A DNA stretch of 64,000 nucleotides, taken from the NCBI RefSeq assembly GCF_014197435.1, contig NZ_JACIFP010000001.1:4792908-4856907 (forward strand). The letters are read 5' to 3'. Origin of the DNA: Gordonia humi (GTDB lineage Bacteria > Actinomycetota > Actinomycetes > Mycobacteriales > Mycobacteriaceae). This document shows, in pieces, positions 1-7,400 of the stretch (the stretch's first letter is position 1; every line of letters starts with the position of its first letter). The position numbers and the translations under genes were made by a program. Below the pieces are notes generated by a model. The model did not search any database. It had not been told where the DNA came from and saw only the letters and a program-made list of their open reading frames with translations.

Positions 1-32
1 CTGATCTCATTCGCGAATAGGTAAGCCTAAGT

Positions 33-57
33 AATTAGTAACCATTGGTCACTAATT
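33..57. promoter_or_regulatory. 25-bp palindromic operator upstream of TetR gene
   Basis: The stretch is an almost perfect inverted repeat. Outer arms are AATTAGT and ACTAATT, and the inner half-sites are ACCA and TGGT around a single central T. Only one position per arm fails to pair. It is AT-rich in a very GC-rich background and ends 42 bp before the start of a TetR-family gene, so it is probably the autoregulatory operator. A divergent gene to the left of the window may share it. Confidence 0.75.
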
Positions 58-99
58 ATGCAAGGGGGTTGGACACCCCGGGCAAGTACGCTCTGACAG

Positions 100-651
100 G
101 TGCGCGAATCGACTCCGGCTCCGGGCCGACCGGCCCGACTCAACCGTCAAGCGATCGTGCAGGCCGCGATGCGCTCGGATCTGCGGACGTTGACGATGCG
201 CGAACTCGCCGCGGCACTGCGCGTGTCCCACTCCGCCCTGTACCGGTGGGTGCCCGACAAGGACGGGTTGTTCGACCTGATCAGTGCAGAGATGGTCGAT
301 CGCGTCCTACCGACCGCCGAACCGACGACGTCGAACTGGCGAGACTGGCTGCGCGACCTCGCCTGGCGGATGCACGACGAATTCCTCGCCGTGCCCGGCT
401 ACGCCGCCCACGTCGCAGCGCCTCATCGACACAATCCCGAGTCGTTCGAACGGCTGCGAGGTCAGGTCATCACGGCATTCCGGGCGGCGGGCGCCGGTCC
501 CGAGATGGCCGAGCAGAGTTGGTACATCTACGGGCTGAGCGTCGTGCGATGGATCGGTGCCGACCACGCCGACTACGATCTCGGCCAGTCCCCGCCCCGA
601 TTCGATCTGTTTCTGGAGACGCTGCTCCGCGGTCTGCCCGCGCAGGAGTGA
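100..651 (+). CDS. TetR family transcriptional regulator
   Basis: This 183-residue protein has an N-terminal TetR helix-turn-helix, roughly residues 15-60, including MRELAAALRVSHSALYRWV and the following KDGLFDLI helix. The C-terminal part is a generic ligand-binding domain of a length typical for the family. The start is a GTG without a strong Shine-Dalgarno sequence. A 25-bp palindrome lies just upstream and is the likely binding site. The regulated gene may be to the left of the window, because the downstream amidase is on the other strand and has its own promoter. The ligand cannot be predicted. Confidence 0.85.
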   Translation: MRESTPAPGRPARLNRQAIVQAAMRSDLRTLTMRELAAALRVSHSALYRWVPDKDGLFDLISAEMVDRVLPTAEPTTSNWRDWLRDLAWRMHDEFLAVPGYAAHVAAPHRHNPESFERLRGQVITAFRAAGAGPEMAEQSWYIYGLSVVRWIGADHADYDLGQSPPRFDLFLETLLRGLPAQE

Positions 652-664
652 GCGGCCCGCGCCC

Positions 665-2071
665 TCAGGCGTCCTGAATCCGCGCGAACGGCCGGGCCGC
701 CTCCAACTCGTAGGAGAGCTCCAGCAGGGTCCGCTCCATTCCGAGGTCGGCGGAGAAGTGGACGGCGACGGGGAGGCCGTCGGGAGTCCGAGACCAGGGC
801 AGGGAGACCGCGGGCGTACCGCTCACGTTGTTGGCGGGCGTGAACGAGACGTAGTCGATCAACTTGTCGAAGGCGTCCTCGAACGATTCGGTCACCGACA
901 GATGCCCGATCTTCGGCGTCGTATGCGCGAGCGTCGGAGAGAGGACCACGTCGAACCGGTCGCACAGACCGCGGAACGACGCGGTCGCCTTGGTGAGCCC
1001 GCGGATCGCGAACGGAGTCCGGTAGAAGCGGCGCAGAAACCTGCTCGACAGCCCCCGAGTGAACGGATCGAGCCGCGAGCGGTCGAAGCCCTTGCCGACC
1101 GTCCGGCCGCCGAACCGGTCGATGCCGAACGCCAGCATCGCCCAGTAGTCGGAGAAGTCGTCGACGAACGAGCGGTCCACCGGCAGCGGGACCGTCTCGA
1201 CGCTGTGCCCCAACGACTCCAGCAGGGCGACGGCGTCGTCGAGTGCCGTCTGGGTCGGCCCGTCGAGCAGACGACCGGTGATCGGAGCGTTCACCAGCGC
1301 CACCCGCAGGCGCCGCGCGCCGGGTCCGTCGACACGGCCGATCGGAGGCAGATCACCACTGCCGCTGCGTGATTCGACGTCGGCGAGGAATATCGCACTG
1401 TCGCGCACCGACCGGGTGATCACTCCGTTGGAGATCAGGTCGATCGGCAGCGACGCACCCATCTTCGACGGCGCCGTCCTCCCCCGCGACGGCTTGAGTC
1501 CGTACAGTCCGCACGCCGCCGCCGGGATGCGGATCGAACCGCCGCCGTCGTTGCCGTGCGCGATCGGCAGCGCGCCGGCCGCGACCAGCGCTGCCGAACC
1601 GCCTGACGACCCGCCCGAGGAGTAGTCGGTGTCCCACGGGTTGCGGGTCGGCGCTCGATCGGCGAACTCGGTGGTCGCGGTGAGTCCGAATGCGGGCGTC
1701 GTCGTCGCACCGAGCACGTTGAGACCGGTCCCGACGAACTGGCCGACGTACGCCTCGTCGCTCGTCGCCGGTGCCGCCGGAGTCGCCGCCGACCCGTTGC
1801 GGGTCGGCAGCCCGGCGAAGTCGGTGTTGTTCTTGATCGCCGACGGCACTCCGGCGAACACTCCGTGAAAGCCGTGGTCGAGTCGAGCGCGCGCCCGATC
1901 CCGGTCATCGAAGGCGAGCCCCGACAACTCCGGCTCCACCCGGTCGATGCGGGCGAGCGCGGACTCGAGCGCTTCCGTCGCGCTGATCTCGCCCGAAGCG
2001 ATCCGCCCGGCGACACCGGTCGCGTCGAGGTCGCCGAGAGCGTCGTCGCAGAAGGCGTGAACGTGTTTCAT
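665..2071 (-). CDS. Amidase (amidase signature family)
   Basis: This 468-residue enzyme belongs to the amidase signature family, which hydrolyses carboxamides. The Ser-cisSer-Lys triad is readable: Lys80 in PSAIKNN, the cis-Ser about residue 155 in the Gly/Ser-rich GGSSGGSAA loop, and the nucleophile Ser179 in NDGGGSIRIP. The reading frame stays open 16 codons further upstream, but a -10 box (TAGTCT) sits exactly 7 nt before the ATG of MKHVHAF, so that ATG is chosen and the mRNA is probably leaderless. The substrate is unknown; related actinobacterial enzymes act on aliphatic or aryl amides. It is a single gene, convergent with the TetR gene. Confidence 0.92.
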   Translation of the reverse strand: MKHVHAFCDDALGDLDATGVAGRIASGEISATEALESALARIDRVEPELSGLAFDDRDRARARLDHGFHGVFAGVPSAIKNNTDFAGLPTRNGSAATPAAPATSDEAYVGQFVGTGLNVLGATTTPAFGLTATTEFADRAPTRNPWDTDYSSGGSSGGSAALVAAGALPIAHGNDGGGSIRIPAAACGLYGLKPSRGRTAPSKMGASLPIDLISNGVITRSVRDSAIFLADVESRSGSGDLPPIGRVDGPGARRLRVALVNAPITGRLLDGPTQTALDDAVALLESLGHSVETVPLPVDRSFVDDFSDYWAMLAFGIDRFGGRTVGKGFDRSRLDPFTRGLSSRFLRRFYRTPFAIRGLTKATASFRGLCDRFDVVLSPTLAHTTPKIGHLSVTESFEDAFDKLIDYVSFTPANNVSGTPAVSLPWSRTPDGLPVAVHFSADLGMERTLLELSYELEAARPFARIQDA

Positions 2072-2078
2072 GCGCCAC

Positions 2079-2084
2079 AGACTA
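2079..2084 (-). promoter_or_regulatory. -10 box of leaderless amidase promoter
   Basis: On the minus strand TAGTCT fits TANNNT and ends 7 nt before the amidase ATG. There is no Shine-Dalgarno sequence in the gap, so transcription should start at or next to the A of the ATG. Confidence 0.6.
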
Positions 2085-2149
2085 CTGTGAACCGCCCAGA
2101 CACGCCCTAAGCGCGACATGACCGGTTACTTCGGAGTAGGAAAGAAGGC

Positions 2150-3346
2150 ATGCAGCTTCGTTTCACACCCGAAGAGGAAGCGTTCCGGACCGAGCTCCGC
2201 GAATTCTTCACCACCGAGATCCCCGAAGACATCCGACGACGCAACGCCGAAGGCAAGCTGAAGTATCCCGAGGACCTCGTCACCACGACACAGATCCTCA
2301 ACAGACGCGGCATCGCCGTGCCCGCCTGGCCCGTCGAGGCGGGCGGCCAGGACTGGACGCCGGTGCAGCACCACATCTGGCGCGAGGAGATGGCGCTCAA
2401 CTTCGTACCCGACCTCCTCCCGTTCAACGCGGGCATGGTCGGCCCGGTCATCGCGCACTTCGGCAACGACGAACAGAAGGAGAAGTTCCTTCCCGTCACC
2501 GCCAACCTCGACCTGTGGTGGTGCCAGGGCTTCTCCGAGCCCGAAGCGGGCAGCGACCTCGCCTCCCTCAAGACCCGCGCGGTGCGCGACGGCGACCACT
2601 ATGTCGTCAACGGACAGAAGACGTGGACCACGCTCGGCCAGTTCGCCGACTGGATCTTCATGCTGGTCCGCACCGACCCGGACGTGAAGAAGCAGGCCGG
2701 CATCAGCTTCCTGCTCATCGACCTGAACACGCCCGGCATCGAGATGCGCCCGATTCAGCTGATCGACGGCAGCCACGAGGTGAACGAGGTCTTCTTCAGC
2801 GACGTGCGCGTCCCGGTGGAGAACCTCGTCGGCGAGGAGAACCAGGGCTGGACCATCGCCAAATTCCTTCTCGGCAACGAACGTTCGGGCATCGCTCGCG
2901 TCGGTTTCACCAAGACCAAGCTGGCCCGCGCCAAGAAGCTCGCCGCCGAGATCACCACGCCGACCGGCACACTGCTCGACGACCCGGCCATCGCCTCGCG
3001 CCTGGCCGATCTCGAGAACCAGCTCCTGGCCCTGGAGATCACCCAGTTGCGCGTCGTGGCGGGTTCGGCGAACGGGAAGCAGAACCCGGCGTCGTCGTTG
3101 CTGAAACTGCGCGGTTCACAGCTGCAGCAGGACGCGATGGAGCTGCTCGCCGACATCGCCGGCCCGGATTCGCTGCCGGTCGCGGGCGTCGACGCGGCGC
3201 TGGCCAACGGCACCGCCGACGTCGACTCGCCGGTCTGGGCGCAGCTCGCCGTGCCCGACTACCTCAACTACCGCAAGGTCACGATCTACGGCGGATCCTC
3301 CGAGGTCCAGCGCCAGATCATCGACAAGGCCGTCCTCGGGCTGTAA
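2150..3346 (+). CDS. Acyl-CoA dehydrogenase, larger member of a tandem pair
   Basis: This 398-residue FAD-dependent acyl-CoA dehydrogenase would introduce an alpha-beta double bond into an acyl-CoA. Family motifs are the middle beta-domain segment WWCQGFSEPEAGSDL and the C-terminal IYGGSSEVQRQII. The usual YEG catalytic region of medium-chain enzymes reads YGGSS. A Glu near residue 244 (GNERSG) is at the place used as catalytic base in actinobacterial heteromeric enzymes. A purine-rich ribosome site (GGAGTAGGAAAG) precedes the ATG. A second, shorter dehydrogenase follows 39 bp downstream, so the two probably form an alpha2beta2 FadE complex like the mycobacterial sterol side-chain enzymes. 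The substrate is unknown. Confidence 0.9.
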   Translation: MQLRFTPEEEAFRTELREFFTTEIPEDIRRRNAEGKLKYPEDLVTTTQILNRRGIAVPAWPVEAGGQDWTPVQHHIWREEMALNFVPDLLPFNAGMVGPVIAHFGNDEQKEKFLPVTANLDLWWCQGFSEPEAGSDLASLKTRAVRDGDHYVVNGQKTWTTLGQFADWIFMLVRTDPDVKKQAGISFLLIDLNTPGIEMRPIQLIDGSHEVNEVFFSDVRVPVENLVGEENQGWTIAKFLLGNERSGIARVGFTKTKLARAKKLAAEITTPTGTLLDDPAIASRLADLENQLLALEITQLRVVAGSANGKQNPASSLLKLRGSQLQQDAMELLADIAGPDSLPVAGVDAALANGTADVDSPVWAQLAVPDYLNYRKVTIYGGSSEVQRQIIDKAVLGL

Positions 3347-3385
3347 GCGGCCTCGACTCCGCCCGACCAGCAGTAAGGGAACACA

Positions 3386-4501
3386 ATGGAATTCGACCTC
3401 TCCGAAGAACAGGTGATGCTGCGCGACACCGTCCGCAGCGTCCTGACCTCCGCGTACGACGTGGAACGCCTGCGCGCGGTGACCGACACCGACCTCGGCT
3501 GGAGCCGCGAGGTGTGGAACTCGCTCGCCGAGATCGGCATCCTCGGCCTCGTCTTCAGCGAAGACGACGGCGGGATGGGCGCGGGCCACGAAGAGCTGTC
3601 GGTGGTGATGGAGGAGTTCGGTGCGAGCCTGGCCCCCGAACCGCTGCTGGGCTCGGTCGTCGTGCCCGGTCTGCTCGTCGCCGCGACCGCCGACGACGCC
3701 ACGCGCGCCGACATCATCGGCGGGCTGTCCTCCGGCGAACGCCTGCTGGCGTTCGCGCACACCGAGGCGGGCGACCGCTGGCCGCACGCCGCCGTCGCGA
3801 CCACCGCCACCGACGGCGCCCTGACCGGCACCAAGACGCTCGTCGACCACGGTGACTGCGCCGATGCGTTCATCGTCTCGGCCCGCGACGCCGACGGCGC
3901 CGTCGGCCTGTACCTCGTCGCCGCCGACGCCGAGGGCCTGGTCCGCACCGCCTACCGCACCCACGACCGTCGACGCGGCGCACAGGTGAGTCTCGCGAAC
4001 ACGCCGGGCATCCGCCTCGGTTCGGGCGACGCCTCGCAGATCATCGCCGACGTCGAGGTCTCGACCCAGTCGGCGCTGTGCGCCGAGGCCGTCGGCGCGA
4101 CGACCCGCACCCTGGAGATGACGACGGGGTACCTCAAGTCGCGTAAACAGTTCGGAGTCCCCCTGGCGACGTTCCAGGCGCTGGCACACCGGGCCGCCGA
4201 CATGTTCGCCTCCGCCGAACTCGCTCGCAGCATGAGCACCTACTTCACCGCGTCGCTGGCCGACGGCGACTATGACCCGATCATCGCCTCCCGCGCCAAA
4301 CTGCAGGTCTGCCGCAGCGCACGGCATGTCGGACAGGAGGGCGTCCAGATGCACGGCGGCATCGGCATGACCGCCGAGTACCCGGTGGCGCACTACGTCA
4401 GCCGCCTCACCGCGATCGCACACACACTGGGCGACGCCGACGCACACCTGGCGCGGCTGTCCGGATCGATCAAGGACTGGGACATGGTCACCGTCGGCTG
4501 A
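3386..4501 (+). CDS. Acyl-CoA dehydrogenase, smaller member of a tandem pair
   Basis: This 371-residue acyl-CoA dehydrogenase begins MEFDLSEEQVMLRDTV and ends with the family motif MHGGIGMTAEYPVAHY. The central flavin/substrate domain (about 120-200) is short and poorly conserved. It lies 39 bp behind a 398-residue paralogue in one operon. In heteromeric FadE pairs one subunit often keeps the catalytic Glu and the other supplies half of the FAD site; the short, diverged member here is probably the second type. Ribosome site: TAAGGGA upstream of the ATG. An independent homomeric enzyme cannot be excluded. Confidence 0.88.
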   Translation: MEFDLSEEQVMLRDTVRSVLTSAYDVERLRAVTDTDLGWSREVWNSLAEIGILGLVFSEDDGGMGAGHEELSVVMEEFGASLAPEPLLGSVVVPGLLVAATADDATRADIIGGLSSGERLLAFAHTEAGDRWPHAAVATTATDGALTGTKTLVDHGDCADAFIVSARDADGAVGLYLVAADAEGLVRTAYRTHDRRRGAQVSLANTPGIRLGSGDASQIIADVEVSTQSALCAEAVGATTRTLEMTTGYLKSRKQFGVPLATFQALAHRAADMFASAELARSMSTYFTASLADGDYDPIIASRAKLQVCRSARHVGQEGVQMHGGIGMTAEYPVAHYVSRLTAIAHTLGDADAHLARLSGSIKDWDMVTVG

Positions 4502-4518
4502 AACCGCCGGTCGGCGGC

Positions 4519-4524
4519 TACAGT
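4519..4524 (+). promoter_or_regulatory. -10 box of leaderless DUF350 promoter
   Basis: TACAGT fits TANNNT and is followed after 6 nt by the ATG of the DUF350 gene. No ribosome-binding site lies between them, indicating a leaderless transcript. Confidence 0.55.
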
Positions 4525-4530
4525 CAACGC

Positions 4531-4971
4531 ATGGAACCGTTGGAGATCTTCCGCGGCGGCATCGCCGACCTCACGTCCTACGGGCTGCTGTCGGTGGCGC
4601 TGCTGATCATCGGCTTCGCCGCGCTCGACTTGATCACCCCGGGCAGCCTGCGCACCAAGGTGTGGGTGGAGCAGAATCGCTCGGCGGTGATCCTCTCGGT
4701 CGCCCAGGTCGCCGGGCTGGCGATCGCCGTCGCCGCGGGGATCGGCGCGTCGACCGGATTCGAGTTGTGGAAGGGAGTCCTGTTCACCCTCGGATACGGC
4801 GTCGCGACCATCGCCCTGATGATGTTCTCGTTCGTCCTCATCGACTGGCTGACGCCGGGACGTCTCGGCAGTGTGCTGCTCGACGAGTCCGACGGCGGCT
4901 ACTCGCGTGCGGCATGGCTCAACGCGGTCGTGTTCATCGCGATCGGCGTGTTCGTGGCGGCGGCACTGTAG
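4531..4971 (+). CDS. DUF350 family membrane protein
   Basis: The 146-residue protein has four predicted membrane segments, roughly 18-38, 52-72, 82-104 and 125-146, with two internally similar halves. Each half carries a LITPG or WLTPG motif after a helix (ALDLITPGSL and IDWLTPGRL). That duplicated layout is typical of DUF350, a family of small inner-membrane proteins of unknown function. The start is the ATG directly behind a -10 box, which implies leaderless translation. Confidence 0.85.
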   Translation: MEPLEIFRGGIADLTSYGLLSVALLIIGFAALDLITPGSLRTKVWVEQNRSAVILSVAQVAGLAIAVAAGIGASTGFELWKGVLFTLGYGVATIALMMFSFVLIDWLTPGRLGSVLLDESDGGYSRAAWLNAVVFIAIGVFVAAAL

Positions 4972-5041
4972 GCGATCCCTGCCGGTGGTCCCGCCCGCCG
5001 GCCGAACAGCAAGTGGTTACCCACGGTTACGCGTACTCGGC

Positions 5042-5047
5042 TATGGT
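5042..5047 (+). promoter_or_regulatory. -10 box for SRPBCC gene
   Basis: TATGGT matches TANNNT and overlaps an in-frame ATG at 5043. If this is the promoter, transcription begins near 5054. The upstream in-frame ATG would then not be on the mRNA, which supports the GTG start at 5082. Confidence 0.4.
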
Positions 5048-5081
5048 GACGGGCACGACAACCGCCCGAAAGGACACTTCT

Positions 5082-5543
5082 GTGGCTGCACCCCTGATCG
5101 AAGACTCCATCGACGTCGCCGCGTCGCCCGAAGCCGTGTGGTCGGTCATCAGCGACCTGCCGCGCATGGGCGAGTGGAGCCCCCAGTGCAAGAAGATGTT
5201 CGTACTCGGCGGCGAGGTCAAGGCCGGCGCCCGCACGGTGAACGTCAACCGCCGCGGCCCGCTGTTCTGGCCGACCACCGCCAAGGTCGTCGCCTTCGAA
5301 CCGAACCGCGAGATCGCCTTCCGCATCGCCGAGAACCACACCGTGTGGTCGTACAAGATCGAGCAGACCGCGACCGGCTCGCGCGTGACCGAGTCGCGCG
5401 CCGCGGCGGGTGGGAAGACCACCGCGGTCTCGTCGTTCCTCGTCGACAAGGTGTTCGGCGGCAACGACTCCTTCGAGGACGAGCTGCGCGAGGGCATCCG
5501 CGAGACGCTCGGCAAGGTGAAGCGGGCCGCCGAAGCGGCGTGA
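5082..5543 (+). CDS. SRPBCC (START/Bet v1-like) family protein
   Basis: This 153-residue protein fits the polyketide cyclase/START-like SRPBCC fold, a hydrophobic ligand-binding cup. It starts with a typical first strand (IEDSIDVAASPEAVWSVISD), followed by the conserved PRMGEWSP helix region, and ends with a long amphipathic helix (FEDELREGIRETLGKVKRAA). The GTG start at 5082 is preferred because GAAAGGA lies 6-7 nt upstream; an in-frame ATG at 5043 would add 13 residues but overlaps a likely -10 box. The ligand is unknown. Confidence 0.82.
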   Translation: MAAPLIEDSIDVAASPEAVWSVISDLPRMGEWSPQCKKMFVLGGEVKAGARTVNVNRRGPLFWPTTAKVVAFEPNREIAFRIAENHTVWSYKIEQTATGSRVTESRAAAGGKTTAVSSFLVDKVFGGNDSFEDELREGIRETLGKVKRAAEAA

Positions 5544-5637
5544 CGGGACGCTCCGTCGACGCGGGGCCTAGACTTTCTCCAACGAACCGCGCCCGGCGAG
5601 CACCCGCCGCCGGAGCCGAGACCCGAGGAGACTCCCG

Positions 5638-6354
5638 GTGGCACGACGCCCCGCACAGCCCGACGACCGCACCGGCGTCGGACATCTGATCGACCTGTTC
5701 AACGCGACGGTCCCGCCCGTTCATCGGCGCGGGCTCCCGTTCGTCGCGGCGCCCGCCGCGGTCGCGTTGATCGGTAGGAAGCATCCGTGGCTGGCCCGGT
5801 CCGCGGCCGCCACCGCGGCCGCATCGGCACTGTTCTTCCGGCACCCGTCACGGGTGCCGCCGGCCGGCCCCGGCCTGGTGGTGGCCCCCGCCGACGGCGC
5901 GATCGCGCTCGTCGACGAGGCCGTCCCCCATCCGGAGCTGGGTCTGGGCGACCAACCGCTCCCCCGCGTCTGCACGTTCCTGTCGATCTTCGACGTGCAC
6001 GTCCAGCGTGTGCCGATCGCCGGACGCGTCGAGTCGGTGGTGCACAAGCCCGGCGAGTTCCTCTCCGCCGATCTGCCCGAGGCCAGCACCGCCAACGAGC
6101 GGACGTCGATGACCATCGCGACCGGCGAGGACGGGACGGGGCCGAGGGTCGGCGTCGTGCAGATCGCCGGTCTGCTCGCGCGTCGCATCGTCAACGAGGC
6201 GTCCGTCGGCGACGACCTGACGCTCGGCGACACCTACGGCCTCATCCGCTTCGGTTCCCGAGTGGACGTCTACCTCCCCGCCGGATCGGTCCCCAAGGTG
6301 ACCGTCGGCCAGCGGGCGGTCGGCGCCGAGACCGTCTTCGCGGAACTGGTCTGA
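5638..6354 (+). CDS. psd: Phosphatidylserine decarboxylase
   Basis: The enzyme converts phosphatidylserine to phosphatidylethanolamine at the membrane, using a pyruvoyl group made by self-cleavage. The cleavage and pyruvoyl site is visible as Gly-Ser in IRFGSRVDVYLP, close to the C-terminus. Other family landmarks are VVAPADGAI, FDVHVQRVPIAGRV and the NER triplet. At 238 residues it has the compact size of the archaeal-type Psd. A GTG start follows GAGGAGAC. The stop codon overlaps the start of pssA by one base, so decarboxylase and synthase are translationally coupled; M. tuberculosis has the same pair (Rv0437c/Rv0436c). Confidence 0.95.
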   Translation: MARRPAQPDDRTGVGHLIDLFNATVPPVHRRGLPFVAAPAAVALIGRKHPWLARSAAATAAASALFFRHPSRVPPAGPGLVVAPADGAIALVDEAVPHPELGLGDQPLPRVCTFLSIFDVHVQRVPIAGRVESVVHKPGEFLSADLPEASTANERTSMTIATGEDGTGPRVGVVQIAGLLARRIVNEASVGDDLTLGDTYGLIRFGSRVDVYLPAGSVPKVTVGQRAVGAETVFAELV

Positions 6355-7382
6355 TGACCGGCCCCACCGCTCGGCGACGCCCCCTGGGCACTCGCCGCAA
6401 CGGTCAGCCGCGCCGCCGTCTGCACGTCGCCGGTCGTGCCCGACGCGAGGATCGGGCCGCCGGCCGCTCACTGCGGAGCGGCCGGATGTTCATTCCGTCG
6501 GCGCTCACGATCCTCGCTCTGTGCGCGGGTCTGACCGCGGTCCGATCGGCCGACACCGGACAGGTCGACATGGCGATGGGGCTGCTCGTGGTCGCGGCCG
6601 TGCTCGACGGCCTCGACGGACGGGTCGCCCGTCTGATGGACGCGACCACCAGGATCGGCGCCGAGATCGACTCACTCGCCGACGCCGTCAACTTCGGCGT
6701 CGCGCCGGCGCTCATCGTGTACGCGACGATCCTGCGCGACAACGTCGGCGTCCGCCAGGACATCGGCTGGGTCCTGGTCCTGATCTTCTGCGCGGCGATC
6801 ATCCTGCGTCTGGCCCGCTTCAACACGCTCCTCGACGACGACGCCGCCCCCGGCTACACCAAGGACTTCTTCGTCGGCGTGCCCGCTCCGATGGCCGCGT
6901 TGATCGCCCTGCTGCCGGTCGGCCTGATGCAGCACTTCGGCGACGGCTGGTGGACCTCGACCGGGGCGGTCGGCGCCTGGATGGTGTTCACCGCTCTGCT
7001 CGCGGTGAGCCGTGTCCCGACGCTCTCGATCAAGACCGCGCGGGTCCGCCCGAGCGCGCTGGCCGGCCTCCTGATCGTCGTCGCCGCCGCCGCCGCTCTC
7101 CTGATGACCTTCCCGTACCTGCTGATGACGCTCGTCGTGGCCGCATACCTGATCCACATCCCGTTCGCGTGGCGGATGCAGCGCTGGGTGGCCTCGCGGC
7201 CCGAGCACTGGGAGGCTCCGGCCCGCGACCGCCGCATCCAACGCCGGGACGAGCGACGAGCAGCGGGCGGACCGCTCCGCCGCACCGTTCCGCGCAAGCC
7301 CACGGCCGCCCGCCTCGGCCTGCGCCGCCCCTCGGCGCCGGCGCACATCCAGGACGCTCACCCGTACGACGTGGAGGACTGA
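6354..7382 (+). CDS. pssA: CDP-diacylglycerol-serine O-phosphatidyltransferase
   Basis: This is a CDP-alcohol phosphatidyltransferase of 342 residues that makes phosphatidylserine from CDP-diacylglycerol and serine. The signature is complete: DGLDGRVAR, then G and D spaced as in RIGAEIDSLAD, about residues 86-111. There are six to eight membrane segments between residues 45 and 275. A basic N-terminal extension of about 40 residues and a basic C-terminal tail of about 75 residues lie outside the core; both are longer than usual. The start overlaps the psd stop (TGATG). Confidence 0.94.
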   Translation: MTGPTARRRPLGTRRNGQPRRRLHVAGRARREDRAAGRSLRSGRMFIPSALTILALCAGLTAVRSADTGQVDMAMGLLVVAAVLDGLDGRVARLMDATTRIGAEIDSLADAVNFGVAPALIVYATILRDNVGVRQDIGWVLVLIFCAAIILRLARFNTLLDDDAAPGYTKDFFVGVPAPMAALIALLPVGLMQHFGDGWWTSTGAVGAWMVFTALLAVSRVPTLSIKTARVRPSALAGLLIVVAAAAALLMTFPYLLMTLVVAAYLIHIPFAWRMQRWVASRPEHWEAPARDRRIQRRDERRAAGGPLRRTVPRKPTAARLGLRRPSAPAHIQDAHPYDVED

Positions 7383-7400
7383 CCGCTGAACCGCCCGTCG

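Noticed and set aside
17..35. Possible IdeR/DtxR iron box (AGGTAAGCCTAA) left of the TetR operator
   Set aside because: Only about 12-13 of 19 positions agree with the remembered iron-box consensus on either strand, below what functional sites show; the TetR palindrome next to it is a better explanation of the AT-rich patch.
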